A program made the translations under genes and the position numbers. A stretch of 64,000 bases of DNA from Methanobacteriota archaeon (GTDB lineage: Archaea; Thermoplasmatota; E2; JACPAO01; JAHWKR01), in NCBI GenBank assembly GCA_019347805.1, contig JAHWKR010000011.1, positions 1-64,000 of the forward strand. The letters run 5' to 3'. Below the pieces are notes generated by a model that was given only the letters and a program-made list of their open reading frames with translations, had not been told where the DNA came from and made no database searches. Positions within the stretch are counted from its first letter, which is position 1. Every line of letters begins with the position of its first letter. Positions 19,342 through 29,048 of this stretch are shown piece by piece.

Positions 19342-20993
19342 GCGGCCTCCTCCGTGCCCGTGCGAGGGCTTGGGCGCGTCGCCGTCCCTCGGTCCGCCTC
19401 TGCTTCCTCCCACGGGTCGTCCCTTCCCGGTCGACCCCGCACCAGGGTCACAGCGAGGTTCGCGAGGAAAAGGAGCTGTGCGACGGCGGTGATGAACGCA
19501 CCGACGGTCTCGGCCATGTTGACCCCACCCCAGGCGGCATCGTAGTCATGGATGCGGCGCGGCATCCCCTGCAACCCGAGATAATGCATCGGGAAGAACG
19601 TCAGGTTGATGCCGACCACGGTGAGCCAGAAATGCCACTTCCCGAGCGGCTCAGACAAGCGTCGCCCGAACGCGATGGGGAAGTAATAGTAGATGGCCGC
19701 GAAAAGGCCGAGCACGGTCCCCCCGAAGATGATGTAATGGAAATGGGCGATGACCCAATAGGTGTCGTGCGCATAGACGTCGAACGGCAGGAACGACAGG
19801 AAGACACCGTTCGCCCCCCCGACCGTGAACATGAGGATGAAGCCGAGCGCGAAGAGCATCGGTGTCGTGAAATGGATGCGCCCCCAACGCAAGGAAGCGA
19901 TCCAACTCAGGATGACGACGCCGGACGGCAAGGCGACCGTCCAGGTCATCGCGACGGCGAAGAGACCTGCCGCCGACGACAGTCCGGTCGTGAACATGTG
20001 ATGCCACCATACCAGGAGCCCGAAGAGGGCGACCCCCGCCATGCCCATGATGACGGTGAACGTCGACAGGACGGAGCGGCCCGAGAAGCGATGCAGTACT
20101 GCCGAGAGGAAACCGAACGCCGGGATGATCATGACATAGGTGGCGGGATGGGAATAGAACCAGAAGAGGTCTTGCCAAAGAAGCGGCCCCGGCAAGGTCT
20201 CCGGCGCGAAGAACCAGGTACCGAAGTTGCGGTCGAGCCAAAGGAACCCGAGCGCCGTGAGGAGGAACGGACCGGCGATGACGACCAGCACCGAGGAGAA
20301 CAGGATGCCCCACACCGGGATCGGCATCGACCTAAGCGGTACGTCGGGTGAACGGCTGCGCAGGATCGTGGCGAGGAAATTGCCACCCGCCATGGTCGCG
20401 CCGAACGTCTCGAGACCGACGGCCCAGATCCACCAATCCTGCCCCAAGCCGGGCGAGAAACCGCCGAGCGACAGAGGCGGATAGGAGGTCCAGCCCGCGA
20501 TCGGCTTCTGTCCGAAGAGGAAGCCCAGTTCGAGGATGGAACCGCCGAGCAGGATGAGCCACAGGTCGAGCGCGTTGAGACGCGGGAAGGCCATGTTGTT
20601 GGCCCCGATGAGCCGCGGAACCACCGCGCTGCCGATGCCGAAGAAGACGACCACCGCGAAGAAGAAGATCATGAAGGTCCCATGCAACGTGAACCAGCCC
20701 AGATATTCCTCCGGCCCCATGATGGTGCGACCCGGCGCGGCCAGTTCGGTGCGCATGAAGAGCGCCGCGAGGCCGCCGAAGAAGAAGAACAGCATCGAGG
20801 CGGCGATCCACAGGACCCCCGCGCGGACCGGGTCGGTCGTGAAGACCCAGGCACGAACGGCCCGCCAACGCCTGTTCCACTCACCGTCCGCAGCTCCATC
20901 GGGTGCCGCCACGATGCCCACCACCGAAGGTTCCGGCAAACCAGATGGCATTGCGGCGATGTGGGCCCCGTGCATCAGGTTTAGGGAGAGCAT
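19338..20993 (-). CDS. Heme-copper oxidase subunit I
   Basis: WWHHMFTTG, FWFYSHPATYVMIIPAFG, HDTYWVIAHFHYIIFGG; true N-terminus near MLSLNLMHG (20993), not the 871-aa ORF start. Confidence 0.92.
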   Translation of the reverse strand: MLSLNLMHGAHIAAMPSGLPEPSVVGIVAAPDGAADGEWNRRWRAVRAWVFTTDPVRAGVLWIAASMLFFFFGGLAALFMRTELAAPGRTIMGPEEYLGWFTLHGTFMIFFFAVVVFFGIGSAVVPRLIGANNMAFPRLNALDLWLILLGGSILELGFLFGQKPIAGWTSYPPLSLGGFSPGLGQDWWIWAVGLETFGATMAGGNFLATILRSRSPDVPLRSMPIPVWGILFSSVLVVIAGPFLLTALGFLWLDRNFGTWFFAPETLPGPLLWQDLFWFYSHPATYVMIIPAFGFLSAVLHRFSGRSVLSTFTVIMGMAGVALFGLLVWWHHMFTTGLSSAAGLFAVAMTWTVALPSGVVILSWIASLRWGRIHFTTPMLFALGFILMFTVGGANGVFLSFLPFDVYAHDTYWVIAHFHYIIFGGTVLGLFAAIYYYFPIAFGRRLSEPLGKWHFWLTVVGINLTFFPMHYLGLQGMPRRIHDYDAAWGGVNMAETVGAFITAVAQLLFLANLAVTLVRGRPGRDDPWEEAEADRGTATRPSPRTGTEEAA

Positions 20994-21113
20994 CAGCCTG
21001 CCGGAGGGCGTGAGGTCGACGACGGAGCGTCGGCGCGTCCGCCGCACCGCGCCCGAGGCCCATCTTTCGGCCGACCGGCCGCTGCCGCACATGGTGGACA
21101 TGGGCACGTCGGG

Positions 21114-22541
21114 GTGTCGGGGCGGGTGGTGCCGTTGACACGACCGGGCATCTTCGCACGATCCGGTGACCTCCATCGGCTTGTCGTCGTCACGCTCCTC
21201 ATCCCGTTGTGGGTCGTTCTCAGACCGCACCCGGTGATGGACCTCTTGACGCCGCAGACCGAGACGATGCTGGGACGCCTCATCCTCGTCGCTTTCCTCG
21301 CCTGTGTCGTGCGCGTGGCCTGGAACCTGCGCGGACCACAGGGCGTTTTGCCTGCGACGCGACGGGGATGGGCCGCATCGCTCGCGCTCGTCGCCACCAC
21401 GACCCTCTTGTACACGGCAGCCGCCGGTGCCTTCTTGGAAAGGAACATACCAAGAGTGGCGTCGACATCCGTCTACGGGCCGCTCGTCCCGTGGCCCGGC
21501 CTCGAAGCACCCCTCATCGGCGGCGGGTCGTTGCGGCTCGGCCTCGGCCATATGCTCGTCGCGCTCGTGGTGGCGCTCATCGTCTCCGCCACCGTCCTCC
21601 GTCTCCTCGCGCTGCCACGGCGCCCATGCCGAGGCTCTGCCGCGACCGGTCCGCCCGCGCTCCTTCTCGGCGCCACCTGTCCCGGCTGTCTGCCGCTCTT
21701 CCTCCTGCCGCTCGGTGCGCTCGCGCCACTCGCCTGGCTCACCGACCCGACCTCCCCCGCCTCGACGCTCTTCGTCGTCGGGGCGCCGCTCCTCGCGCTC
21801 CATGGCCTCTGGCGCACGGCCCACACCCCCATATCCGTCTTCCCGTCCATCTTCCGGTCCCACGACACCTCCATCGACCTCACGCTCGTCGCGTTGCCAC
21901 TGGCGTACGCCGGACTGCCGCGCGGCGCCTCCCCCCAACAAGACGGCGTCCATCTCGTCTACATCCTGGCGCTGGTCGGTGCGCTCCTTCTCGTCGGTGC
22001 GGTCTTCATCGCGCTCTTCTACTACCTCATCAAATATCGTGCATCACGCCCAGACGCCGATCGCGATGTCGACAAGGAGATCGGTCCCGCCGCCCGCCGT
22101 GTCCTCATCGCCCTGTTCCTGATCATCCCGGCCGGCCTCATCTTCGGCATCGGCATCTACAGCCAGATGGTCGTCCTCGACGGCATGCGAGAGGTGCCGG
22201 AAGACGCCTTGGAGGTGGATGTGACCGCCGCCCAGTTCGCCTGGACGTTCCAATACCCCGACGGCAACAGGAGCTTCGATGAACTGACCGTCCCTCACGG
22301 ACGCGGCGTCGTCCTCAACGTCACGAGCCGCGACGTCATCCACAGTCTGTTCATCCCGGAGATGGGCATCAAGATCGACGCCACGCCCGGGCGTGAGAAC
22401 CAGGTCGTGTTCCAACCGCTCCGCAGCGGGACGTTCCAAGGACGATGCGCCGAACATTGCGGCGTCGGTCACACCGACATGCTGTTCACGCTCACGGTAC
22501 TCGACAAGGGCGAGGCACCGCCGTACGAGAACGGTTCATGA
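21114..22541 (+). CDS. Fusion: polytopic N-terminal domain + heme-copper oxidase subunit II (CuA)
   Basis: 475 aa; C-terminus DVIHSLFIPEMGIKID and CuA motif CAEHCGVGHTDM; N-terminal about 280 aa polytopic with CPGC. Confidence 0.82.
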   Translation: MSGRVVPLTRPGIFARSGDLHRLVVVTLLIPLWVVLRPHPVMDLLTPQTETMLGRLILVAFLACVVRVAWNLRGPQGVLPATRRGWAASLALVATTTLLYTAAAGAFLERNIPRVASTSVYGPLVPWPGLEAPLIGGGSLRLGLGHMLVALVVALIVSATVLRLLALPRRPCRGSAATGPPALLLGATCPGCLPLFLLPLGALAPLAWLTDPTSPASTLFVVGAPLLALHGLWRTAHTPISVFPSIFRSHDTSIDLTLVALPLAYAGLPRGASPQQDGVHLVYILALVGALLLVGAVFIALFYYLIKYRASRPDADRDVDKEIGPAARRVLIALFLIIPAGLIFGIGIYSQMVVLDGMREVPEDALEVDVTAAQFAWTFQYPDGNRSFDELTVPHGRGVVLNVTSRDVIHSLFIPEMGIKIDATPGRENQVVFQPLRSGTFQGRCAEHCGVGHTDMLFTLTVLDKGEAPPYENGS

Positions 22542-22744
22542 TCTTTCGACGACGCACCGACCGCACAAGTCCAGACGACGGGATCGCAGTGCGTCGGGTC
22601 ACACAGATCGATGCGACGCGGTCGGTCAGGATGTGAAGCGGGATGAGGTGACGCGACAACATCGCGCCGTCGGTCGACCGCCATCGTCACGCGCACGTCA
22701 GGCGTCGAGGGTCGCGCTTGCGCGCGTCAAGAAATGAAGGGAAA

Positions 22745-22821
22745 AAGGAAGGGTTGGCTGGCCTCCGAAGGAGGGGATGGGATGCACTCTACAACAACTA
22801 CCAGCCAATGGCCTCTTCCTT
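22745..22821 (-). ncRNA. Candidate structured small RNA
   Basis: AAGGAAG (22745-22751) pairs CTTCCTT (22815-22821); TTGGCTGG (22754-22761) pairs CCAGCCAA (22801-22808); inner hairpin CCTCC-GAA-GGAGG (22762-22774); on the minus strand preceded by GCATATATATGC and followed by a T-run. Confidence 0.4.
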
Positions 22822-22999
22822 CGAATCGTGCATGTGGCCACTGGCATATATATGCATTGTCTGATTGGACATGTATAAACCCCTGCGCATAGGTCGTGCC
22901 GTTTCCTGGAGGCGTCCAGGAGGGGTGGACCGGTCCAGGTCTGCGGCTTGGGCGCACGGCGCAGGTGGAAGGAGGGTGCGGGTGCGGCCGCGCGGCGCC

Positions 23000-23218
23000 C
23001 TATGCGGGTGCGAGCGAGACGACGTTGTTGCCGCGCAGGACGAGCATGCCGAGCGATCGGCGTGTCCCGTCACGGCTCGCCTCCTCGGCCTCTTCCAGGA
23101 CGAGGTTCATGTACGGGTCGAAGCCGGCGAGCTTGCCGGTGATCTGGCGTCCGTCCTTGAGGAGCAGGCGCACGGGGGAGCCGACATGCTGTTCCATGAG
23201 GTCGAGGGGCTTGACCAT
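23000..23218 (-). CDS. LSm (Sm-like archaeal) RNA-binding protein
   Basis: VRLLLKDGRQITGKLAGFDPYMNLVLEEAEE (Sm1) and LGMLVLRGNNVVSLAP (Sm2). Confidence 0.93.
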   Translation of the reverse strand: MVKPLDLMEQHVGSPVRLLLKDGRQITGKLAGFDPYMNLVLEEAEEASRDGTRRSLGMLVLRGNNVVSLAPA

Positions 23219-23262
23219 CCGGATGACGGGAGCCGACCGGTGATGAAAAGGATATCGCAGGG

Positions 23263-25428
23263 CTACGCTTCCGGACGTCCGAGCCATTCGGTCATGAGCT
23301 CGGCGATCGTCTCGTCGTCTCCGAGCCGTTCGAGTCGTTCGAGTCCTCCGGCGTAGCGGCGGTAGCGTTCGTCGAGCAGGAAGACGATGCCTTCGTCCTT
23401 GGCGTCACGGATGACGCGCCCGATGGTCTGCAGGACACGACGGAAGGTGGGCGCCTCGACGGCATAGTCCCAACCGCGGCCGAAGCGCAGGTCGGCGAAG
23501 CGGACGAGCGCGCGTTGGCGGGCCGTGGGACGCGGATACGGGACACCGACGAGCGCGGCGGCCTGCAGGGCGCGGCCGGGAAAATCGATGCCTTCGGCGA
23601 GGCGGCCGCCCATGACACCGACGACCGCCGCACCGCTGCCGCCTTCTTCGGTGGCGTCGCCGAGCGCGCGGAAGCGTGTGACGGCGCGCACGAGGGCGTC
23701 CTGGTCCATGCCTTTTTCTTCGACGAAGAGCGGGCGGTCCGGCGTGGTATCGATGCCGAGTTCGAGCGCGTTCTCGAGCATGGCGTGGCTCGGGAAGAAG
23801 ACGGCGCTGTTGAGGCCGCCGACGGAGAGGAACGATTCGACGTGGCCGATGAGCCGGTCCATGACCTCGGGGTCGCTCGTGCGGGCGGCATAGCGGGTCG
23901 TGATATCGTCGACAAGGACGAGCCGGAGGCGGTCCTTGGCGAACGGGCTCGGCAGGTGGAGCGTGCGCGTGTCGCGGCCGAGGCCGAGGAGGTCGCGGTG
24001 CTGGTCGAACGGCCTCAGGGTCCCCGAGATGTGGACCGCGGCGTGGGCGTCCCTCAGGAAACCGGTCCCTTGGGCGGGGTCGAGGCAGAAGAGGACGAGC
24101 ATCGGGCCGTCCTTGGTGGTGATGATGGGGACATGCGTCTCGGAGTCGTGGCGGAACCAGGCGGCGAGGAAGGCACCGAGCGCGCCGAGATAGGAGCGCG
24201 GCAACCGTCCCTGTTGGGCCAGGCGGCGGCGCAGCGACTCGCCGGTCTCGAGCAGGATGTCGGCGGCGCGGAGGAGCGTCGGAGTGTTGGTGCGGAGCGG
24301 CGCGAGCAGTTCCGTTGTGAGGTCGTCGTCGGCAAGCAGCCATTCGTCCTCGCCTTCGGGTATGCGTTCCTTGGCGAGGGTCGCCATTGCGGCGACGAGC
24401 GTGTCGATAAGGCGTGTCGCCCTGATGCCGCTTGCCAGCGGTGGGTCGCCGAGTCCGTCGGCCTCGGCCCGGGCACGTTCGAGGGAATGGAGCGTCAATT
24501 CGGGCGAGAGCAGACCGCGCAGGTAGTCCGGGAGGTTGTGCGCCTCGTCGACGACCACCAGGCATTCGGAGAGGGGGACACCGATCCAGTCCGAGAGGGC
24601 GCGGCCGAGCGCTGGGTCGGCGAGGTAGATGTATGGGGCGACGACGAGGTCGGCGCGACGCAGGAGCGCCTTCACGGCTTCGTACGGACAGACGTGGGCG
24701 GCCGTGAGGCGTTCAGCGAGCCGCTCGCTCGGCACGGGGTCCTGGGTCAGGGTGTCGTGCAACGTGTCGAGGTCGGTCTGCAGGAGGCCTTGGAAGTAGG
24801 AGCAGCCGGCGGCGCTGTCGGCGGTGACCGGGAGGGGGAGGCGGAACCGGTCATCTTTCGGCGTCGGTCTCCCGGCGTCCTCGTCCGGGTCTGCCTGGAG
24901 CCCGCCGAGGATGTCGCGGTCGTCCTGTCGGCCCCACCATTCCTCGGCGCTCTGGACACCCATCGCTTCGAGGGTCTTGCGTTTCAGGCCGCCGCAGAGC
25001 CTGGCGTACTCCTCGGCGTTGGCGCCGACGTAGCGCGCGTCGCTGCGGAGTTCGGGGCAGAGGTGGGCGCGGCCCTGGAGGGCGAGGGCAAGGGGACGTT
25101 GGCCTTGGCGATCCTTGGTGAGGGCGCGGAACTCGCGCACGACCTGCGCTTGCTGGGTGTTCGTGCGTGTGAGCCAGACGATCTTGCGGCCGGTCGCCTC
25201 GGCGGAGCGGAGGGCAGCGGCGAGGACCGCGACGGTCTTGCCGGTGCCGGTGCCCGCTTCAAGAAGGGCTTGTCCGCCTGCTTGGAAGGTGTCGAGCGCG
25301 GCGCGCACCAGCTCGTTCTGGCCGGGCCGGGGCGTGTAGGGGAGCGGGGGGAGGGTGTCCGGGCCCGCCGGCTCAGTGATGGCACCGGTCACGGCGCGGG
25401 TCGGGGGCGGGCCGGGCGCGGGGGCCAC
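23263..25428 (-). CDS. XPD/DinG-like Fe-S helicase
   Basis: Walker A LLEAGTGTGKTVAVLA; DEAH (VVVDEAHNLPDYL); four Cys between motifs Ia and II (CPELR, ARLCGG, GCSYF, HVCPYE); QTIGRVIRDAKDEG. Confidence 0.9.
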   Translation of the reverse strand: MAPAPGPPPTRAVTGAITEPAGPDTLPPLPYTPRPGQNELVRAALDTFQAGGQALLEAGTGTGKTVAVLAAALRSAEATGRKIVWLTRTNTQQAQVVREFRALTKDRQGQRPLALALQGRAHLCPELRSDARYVGANAEEYARLCGGLKRKTLEAMGVQSAEEWWGRQDDRDILGGLQADPDEDAGRPTPKDDRFRLPLPVTADSAAGCSYFQGLLQTDLDTLHDTLTQDPVPSERLAERLTAAHVCPYEAVKALLRRADLVVAPYIYLADPALGRALSDWIGVPLSECLVVVDEAHNLPDYLRGLLSPELTLHSLERARAEADGLGDPPLASGIRATRLIDTLVAAMATLAKERIPEGEDEWLLADDDLTTELLAPLRTNTPTLLRAADILLETGESLRRRLAQQGRLPRSYLGALGAFLAAWFRHDSETHVPIITTKDGPMLVLFCLDPAQGTGFLRDAHAAVHISGTLRPFDQHRDLLGLGRDTRTLHLPSPFAKDRLRLVLVDDITTRYAARTSDPEVMDRLIGHVESFLSVGGLNSAVFFPSHAMLENALELGIDTTPDRPLFVEEKGMDQDALVRAVTRFRALGDATEEGGSGAAVVGVMGGRLAEGIDFPGRALQAAALVGVPYPRPTARQRALVRFADLRFGRGWDYAVEAPTFRRVLQTIGRVIRDAKDEGIVFLLDERYRRYAGGLERLERLGDDETIAELMTEWLGRPEA

Positions 25429-25806
25429 GGAGTCGGGACGGGGCCGGGGTTTGATACAGGTGTCGTGGGGGTGACCGGAAGTAGTGGTCGTTTTATCTCG
25501 ACAAGTGGCCGACTCCCCGTTCTTCCACTTGACATATTGACGATTCTTGCGCCAAATATTTCAACACGCCTGAAAATGGGAATCCCATCCGATGGCGGCA
25601 CTTCGGCCATCGGAGTCATCACCTCTGGCCTCTGCCCTGGCGCGGTCGGACCCTGCCCGGGTCGATCTCGATCGCGCCGGGCACCGCCCCTTTTCTCTCG
25701 CGCTGCGGAAGACGGCCCACGCTCGTGACGCATAGAGCGCACGCTGACGACATCTGGAGCGAAAAAACGCGGAAAGAGCAGCAGGTAGAGACCGTGTGGC
25801 GCCCGT

Positions 25807-26193
25807 CTAGAGCCGGCGGGAGCCCCAGAGGTCGTCCGGGAGGTTGTTGTAGAGGTCCTCTTCGGAGGCGGGCGCGCGGCGCTTCCTGACGCGGCCGCGC
25901 TCGTCCTCGGCCATCTGCTTGATGGCCTCTTTCTTGAACAGCCAGTAGTGGGTGCGCCACTCGCGGCCGTCGTAGAGGGTCGTCTCCTCGCGCTCGGTGG
26001 TGAGCATGCCCTCCTCCTCGAGGATGTAGAAGAGTTGCCGGTCCTCCGGCTCAAGGACGTTGTCGATGACCCGATCGTCGAAGCCGAAGATGTCCATGAC
26101 GAAGTTGGCGTCGCGGAACGCATCGTCCTCCGTGAGGCCGATCCTGTTCCCGATGGCCATTGCCAGGTCTTCCAATGTGACGACTTCTACCAT
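25807..26193 (-). CDS. Small archaeal protein (DUF6015-like)
   Basis: MVEVVTLEDLAMAIGNRIGLTEDDAFRDANFVMDIFGFDDRVIDNVLEPEDRQLFYILEEEGMLTTEREE; family name from memory. Confidence 0.65.
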   Translation of the reverse strand: MVEVVTLEDLAMAIGNRIGLTEDDAFRDANFVMDIFGFDDRVIDNVLEPEDRQLFYILEEEGMLTTEREETTLYDGREWRTHYWLFKKEAIKQMAEDERGRVRKRRAPASEEDLYNNLPDDLWGSRRL

Positions 26194-26437
26194 GCGAAGA
26201 GCCTCCAGACGATATGGTCCGACGCGCCCTCCCAAGGAGCGTCAGTATGTTGTTTTGTGTTACACGGAGTATTAAGACTTGTCGAGCAGCCCGGACTTTT
26301 GGACGTTTTCCAGGGGGATGCGCGACAGGTCTTCGGTCTTCCAGTGGGGACAGCCCGGGCGTGGCCGGACCGGTATATATGGCTGACGGCCCCCTCCGGA
26401 CCGGTACTGTATGCGCCTTTTTCGGGCGACATGTACA

Positions 26438-27100
26438 CTACTTCGCCTTCTTCGCCGAGCCGTGCTTGAGACGGGTGACCTCGGCCCGGTCGTTGTCGGT
26501 CATGCCGAGCATCTGGCGCACCGCCAGCGGCGGCTCCTTGAGGTAGGTGCCGAAGACATAGTCTTCTCGTTTCTTGCCGAAGACATGCCCCTCGACCTCG
26601 CGATGGGTGAAGACACGCGAACGGCCGCGGGCGATGTGCATCTCGTAGGGCATCGCGCCCTTGTAGATGCCGAAGTTGAGCTCGGCGAGCTTTCCGCGCG
26701 CCGAGGCGCCCGCCTTTCCAAGGAGCCAGAACGCAGCGACGAGCGGCGCGATGAGTTGAAGGATGGGCTGCAGGCGGTCGAGCCACTCGTTGCGCTCGTG
26801 TTTGGCCTGCGGGGTCGCCTCCGGGTCGGGGGTCTCCTGACCGGGCCGCGCGAAAGCGGGGACACCGCCCGGGGTGACGCCGACAGTGACCGGCTTGCGT
26901 TCCGGCTCCGGGATCTCGAAGCCCTGGCGGTTGGGCGCGGTGACGGTCTCGGACGTCAACTGGATGATGACGGCGTAGAGGATGGCGAGGGCGACGGCGG
27001 CGACGATGATCTGGACGCGCCGCTCGGCGAGGAGACGCTTGCGCGCCTTCTCATGCCCGTACGGGGTCCACACATCCTTGTCGCGCCGTTTCAACCGCAT
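26438..27100 (-). CDS. Membrane protein, unknown function
   Basis: 221 codons including stop, start MRLKRRDKDVWTPYGHEKARKR; two TM segments. Confidence 0.65.
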   Translation of the reverse strand: MRLKRRDKDVWTPYGHEKARKRLLAERRVQIIVAAVALAILYAVIIQLTSETVTAPNRQGFEIPEPERKPVTVGVTPGGVPAFARPGQETPDPEATPQAKHERNEWLDRLQPILQLIAPLVAAFWLLGKAGASARGKLAELNFGIYKGAMPYEMHIARGRSRVFTHREVEGHVFGKKREDYVFGTYLKEPPLAVRQMLGMTDNDRAEVTRLKHGSAKKAK

Positions 27101-27114
27101 TCCTTGGTCGTCTC

Positions 27115-27336
27115 CTATTTGCCGAGGCGAAGGTCGTCGAGGCCACGATAGCTCGGCCACCGGACGCCGTCCGCTCCTTTCACACGGCGGCGCCGCTGCG
27201 GCACCGTGCGCGTCGCCGCGACCACCGTGTGGATGCGCTCCCTGAGCGCGAACATGGCGCGGGCGCGCTCGACGGCGGCGACGGTCTCTTTGTCTTCACT
27301 GAATCCTGCGATCTTGATGTCTCTACCCGTGATCAT
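27115..27336 (-). CDS. Small protein, unknown function
   Basis: 73 aa MITGRDIKIAGFSEDKETVAAVERARAMFALRERIHTVVAATR; preceded by AAGGGTAGGACCTTCC. Confidence 0.5.
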   Translation of the reverse strand: MITGRDIKIAGFSEDKETVAAVERARAMFALRERIHTVVAATRTVPQRRRRVKGADGVRWPSYRGLDDLRLGK

Positions 27337-27382
27337 GGAAGGTCCTACCCTTCTCCCCCTGACGCGAGGGATGTTTCCTACC

Positions 27383-28015
27383 CTAGATGCGCGGTGCCTG
27401 GCATGGCAGGCAACGCTTCTCCGGATCCTCTCTCAGGAACCAGAGGTCGATCTGTCCCTCGCGCGGCCCTTCCGGGTCGCCCGAGTCGCTCGTGAAGCCG
27501 TCTACCTCGGTGGCCAGCTTCGTGACATCGACGACGACGACGAAGTTGTAGTCCTGGCCGGAACCGCTGTCGGTGGTCACGGCGCCCGTGTGGACGGTCC
27601 AGACGTGGACCTTGACCGTGAGGCGTTCCGTGGCGAGGTGGTTGCCGAGCATGTACTGGACCTCTTTCGGCTCGAGGTAGTACCACTCACGGACACTCCA
27701 GCTCGCGCCGTTGTCGTCCGTGAACGCGTACGTCTCCCCTGTGGGGAAGAGGTTCTTGCCCGACGGGTCGCCCGTCCCTTTCGGGACCGCGTAGACCCAG
27801 CCCTGGCTCGCCTTGTCGAGGACGACCACACCGTCGAACCAGCTGGTCTGTCCTGTTGCGAGCCCTGCGACGGCGGCCAGGTCCGGGTCGTACTTGGTGA
27901 GGTCGAAGAGGATCATGCGTCCCTCGACGTCCTCGGTCCGGACCTGTCCGGTCGCCGCGGCGAACGGGATGGAGCCGGCGATGATGATGACGGCGACGAT
28001 CGTCCTGAGCCTCAT
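27383..28015 (-). CDS. Secreted protein, tandem paralog family member A
   Basis: Signal peptide MRLRTIVAVIIIAGSIPFAAATG; VEGRMILFDLTKYDPDLAAVAGLATGQTSWFDGVVVLDKASQGWVYAVPKG; C-terminal CLPC. Confidence 0.75.
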   Translation of the reverse strand: MRLRTIVAVIIIAGSIPFAAATGQVRTEDVEGRMILFDLTKYDPDLAAVAGLATGQTSWFDGVVVLDKASQGWVYAVPKGTGDPSGKNLFPTGETYAFTDDNGASWSVREWYYLEPKEVQYMLGNHLATERLTVKVHVWTVHTGAVTTDSGSGQDYNFVVVVDVTKLATEVDGFTSDSGDPEGPREGQIDLWFLREDPEKRCLPCQAPRI

Positions 28016-28262
28016 GAGGCCACCTCCGTGGCCATCGGGTGCAGGGCGTACCGGGTCTCCATCATGATGTCGTTCCACCTCGTGGCAGGTGAACGATGGG
28101 TTGTGGATAGAAAAGGCTGTTTTCAGACTTCGTTTTCTGGAAAAGGGCGCGCTGGCGGTGGCGCTTCCAGAGGCGAACAGCCGCGAGGGGCCGGAAAAGC
28201 GGATGTTGTACGGGCGTCGGGATCGTGTGACGAAACGGCTGTTTCAACGGCTTTTGCGTGGT

Positions 28263-29048
28263 TCAGCGCTCGAGCCGCTTCGCAGGTCCCTTGGCGGGGT
28301 CGTCGACCGCAAGAAGCGCGGGGACCCGGTTGAGACCGAAGACCACCGTTGGTGGGTCCCTCATGGCGTCCGCTCCCATCTCCCGCACGACCGGGTCGGC
28401 GCCGGTCTGGACCGGTTCCAGAAGGGCACCCGCAACGGGCGGCGGAGAGACCGCGGGCACCGCCGGGGTCGGTTTGGCGACGATGCCCTCCGGGGTCGCC
28501 TCGAAACGGTCGGGGAAGAGACGGTCGAGGCGGTAGGTGATGGCCCAGTTGTAGCTGCCCTCGATCCCTGCCGGAGCGGGTTGGTGGGGGTCGATGTCAT
28601 GGATTTCTCCGACGCGCACCCCATAGGCGAAGTGGCTGGTGGGGGCGCCGAAAGTGCCGACGCCCAGATACTGGAACTCGTAGACGGTCCAGAGGACGCC
28701 GTAGCGGTCACGCACCTGGGCGAAGTCGCCGCTCGGGACGAGGGAAGGACTTATCCGGGGGTCTGGGTGGTCCGAATTCCACGCGAAGACCATACGACCG
28801 TCACGTTCGTCCAAGGCGCGGGAGGACGCGAACGCTCCGAAGAGATACGTCTCTCGTTGTGTGGACAAGCCATAGTCTACGGGTGGTGGAAGGGGCATCC
28901 CAGCCGCCGACGGCTCGATGACGGCGCGCAAGTAGGCCGAATGGCCCGCCACCAGGGCCGCCTCTTCTGGAAAACCGGCCGCCACTCCTGTCGACACAAG
29001 GGCCGAGACGACGACGAAGACACCGATCAAACGCACGGTCCGAAGCAC
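28263..29048 (-). CDS. Secreted protein, tandem paralog family member B (divergent)
   Basis: GTG start; signal peptide LIGVFVVVSALVSTGVAAG; ALVAGHSAYLRAVIEP matches ALVTGHTVYAKFVIDA of member C. Confidence 0.65.
   Translation of the reverse strand: MLRTVRLIGVFVVVSALVSTGVAAGFPEEAALVAGHSAYLRAVIEPSAAGMPLPPPVDYGLSTQRETYLFGAFASSRALDERDGRMVFAWNSDHPDPRISPSLVPSGDFAQVRDRYGVLWTVYEFQYLGVGTFGAPTSHFAYGVRVGEIHDIDPHQPAPAGIEGSYNWAITYRLDRLFPDRFEATPEGIVAKPTPAVPAVSPPPVAGALLEPVQTGADPVVREMGADAMRDPPTVVFGLNRVPALLAVDDPAKGPAKRLER

Noticed and set aside
23515-25728. 737-aa plus-strand ORF opposite the helicase
   Set aside because: Shadow ORF of the XPD-like helicase; no recognisable motifs.
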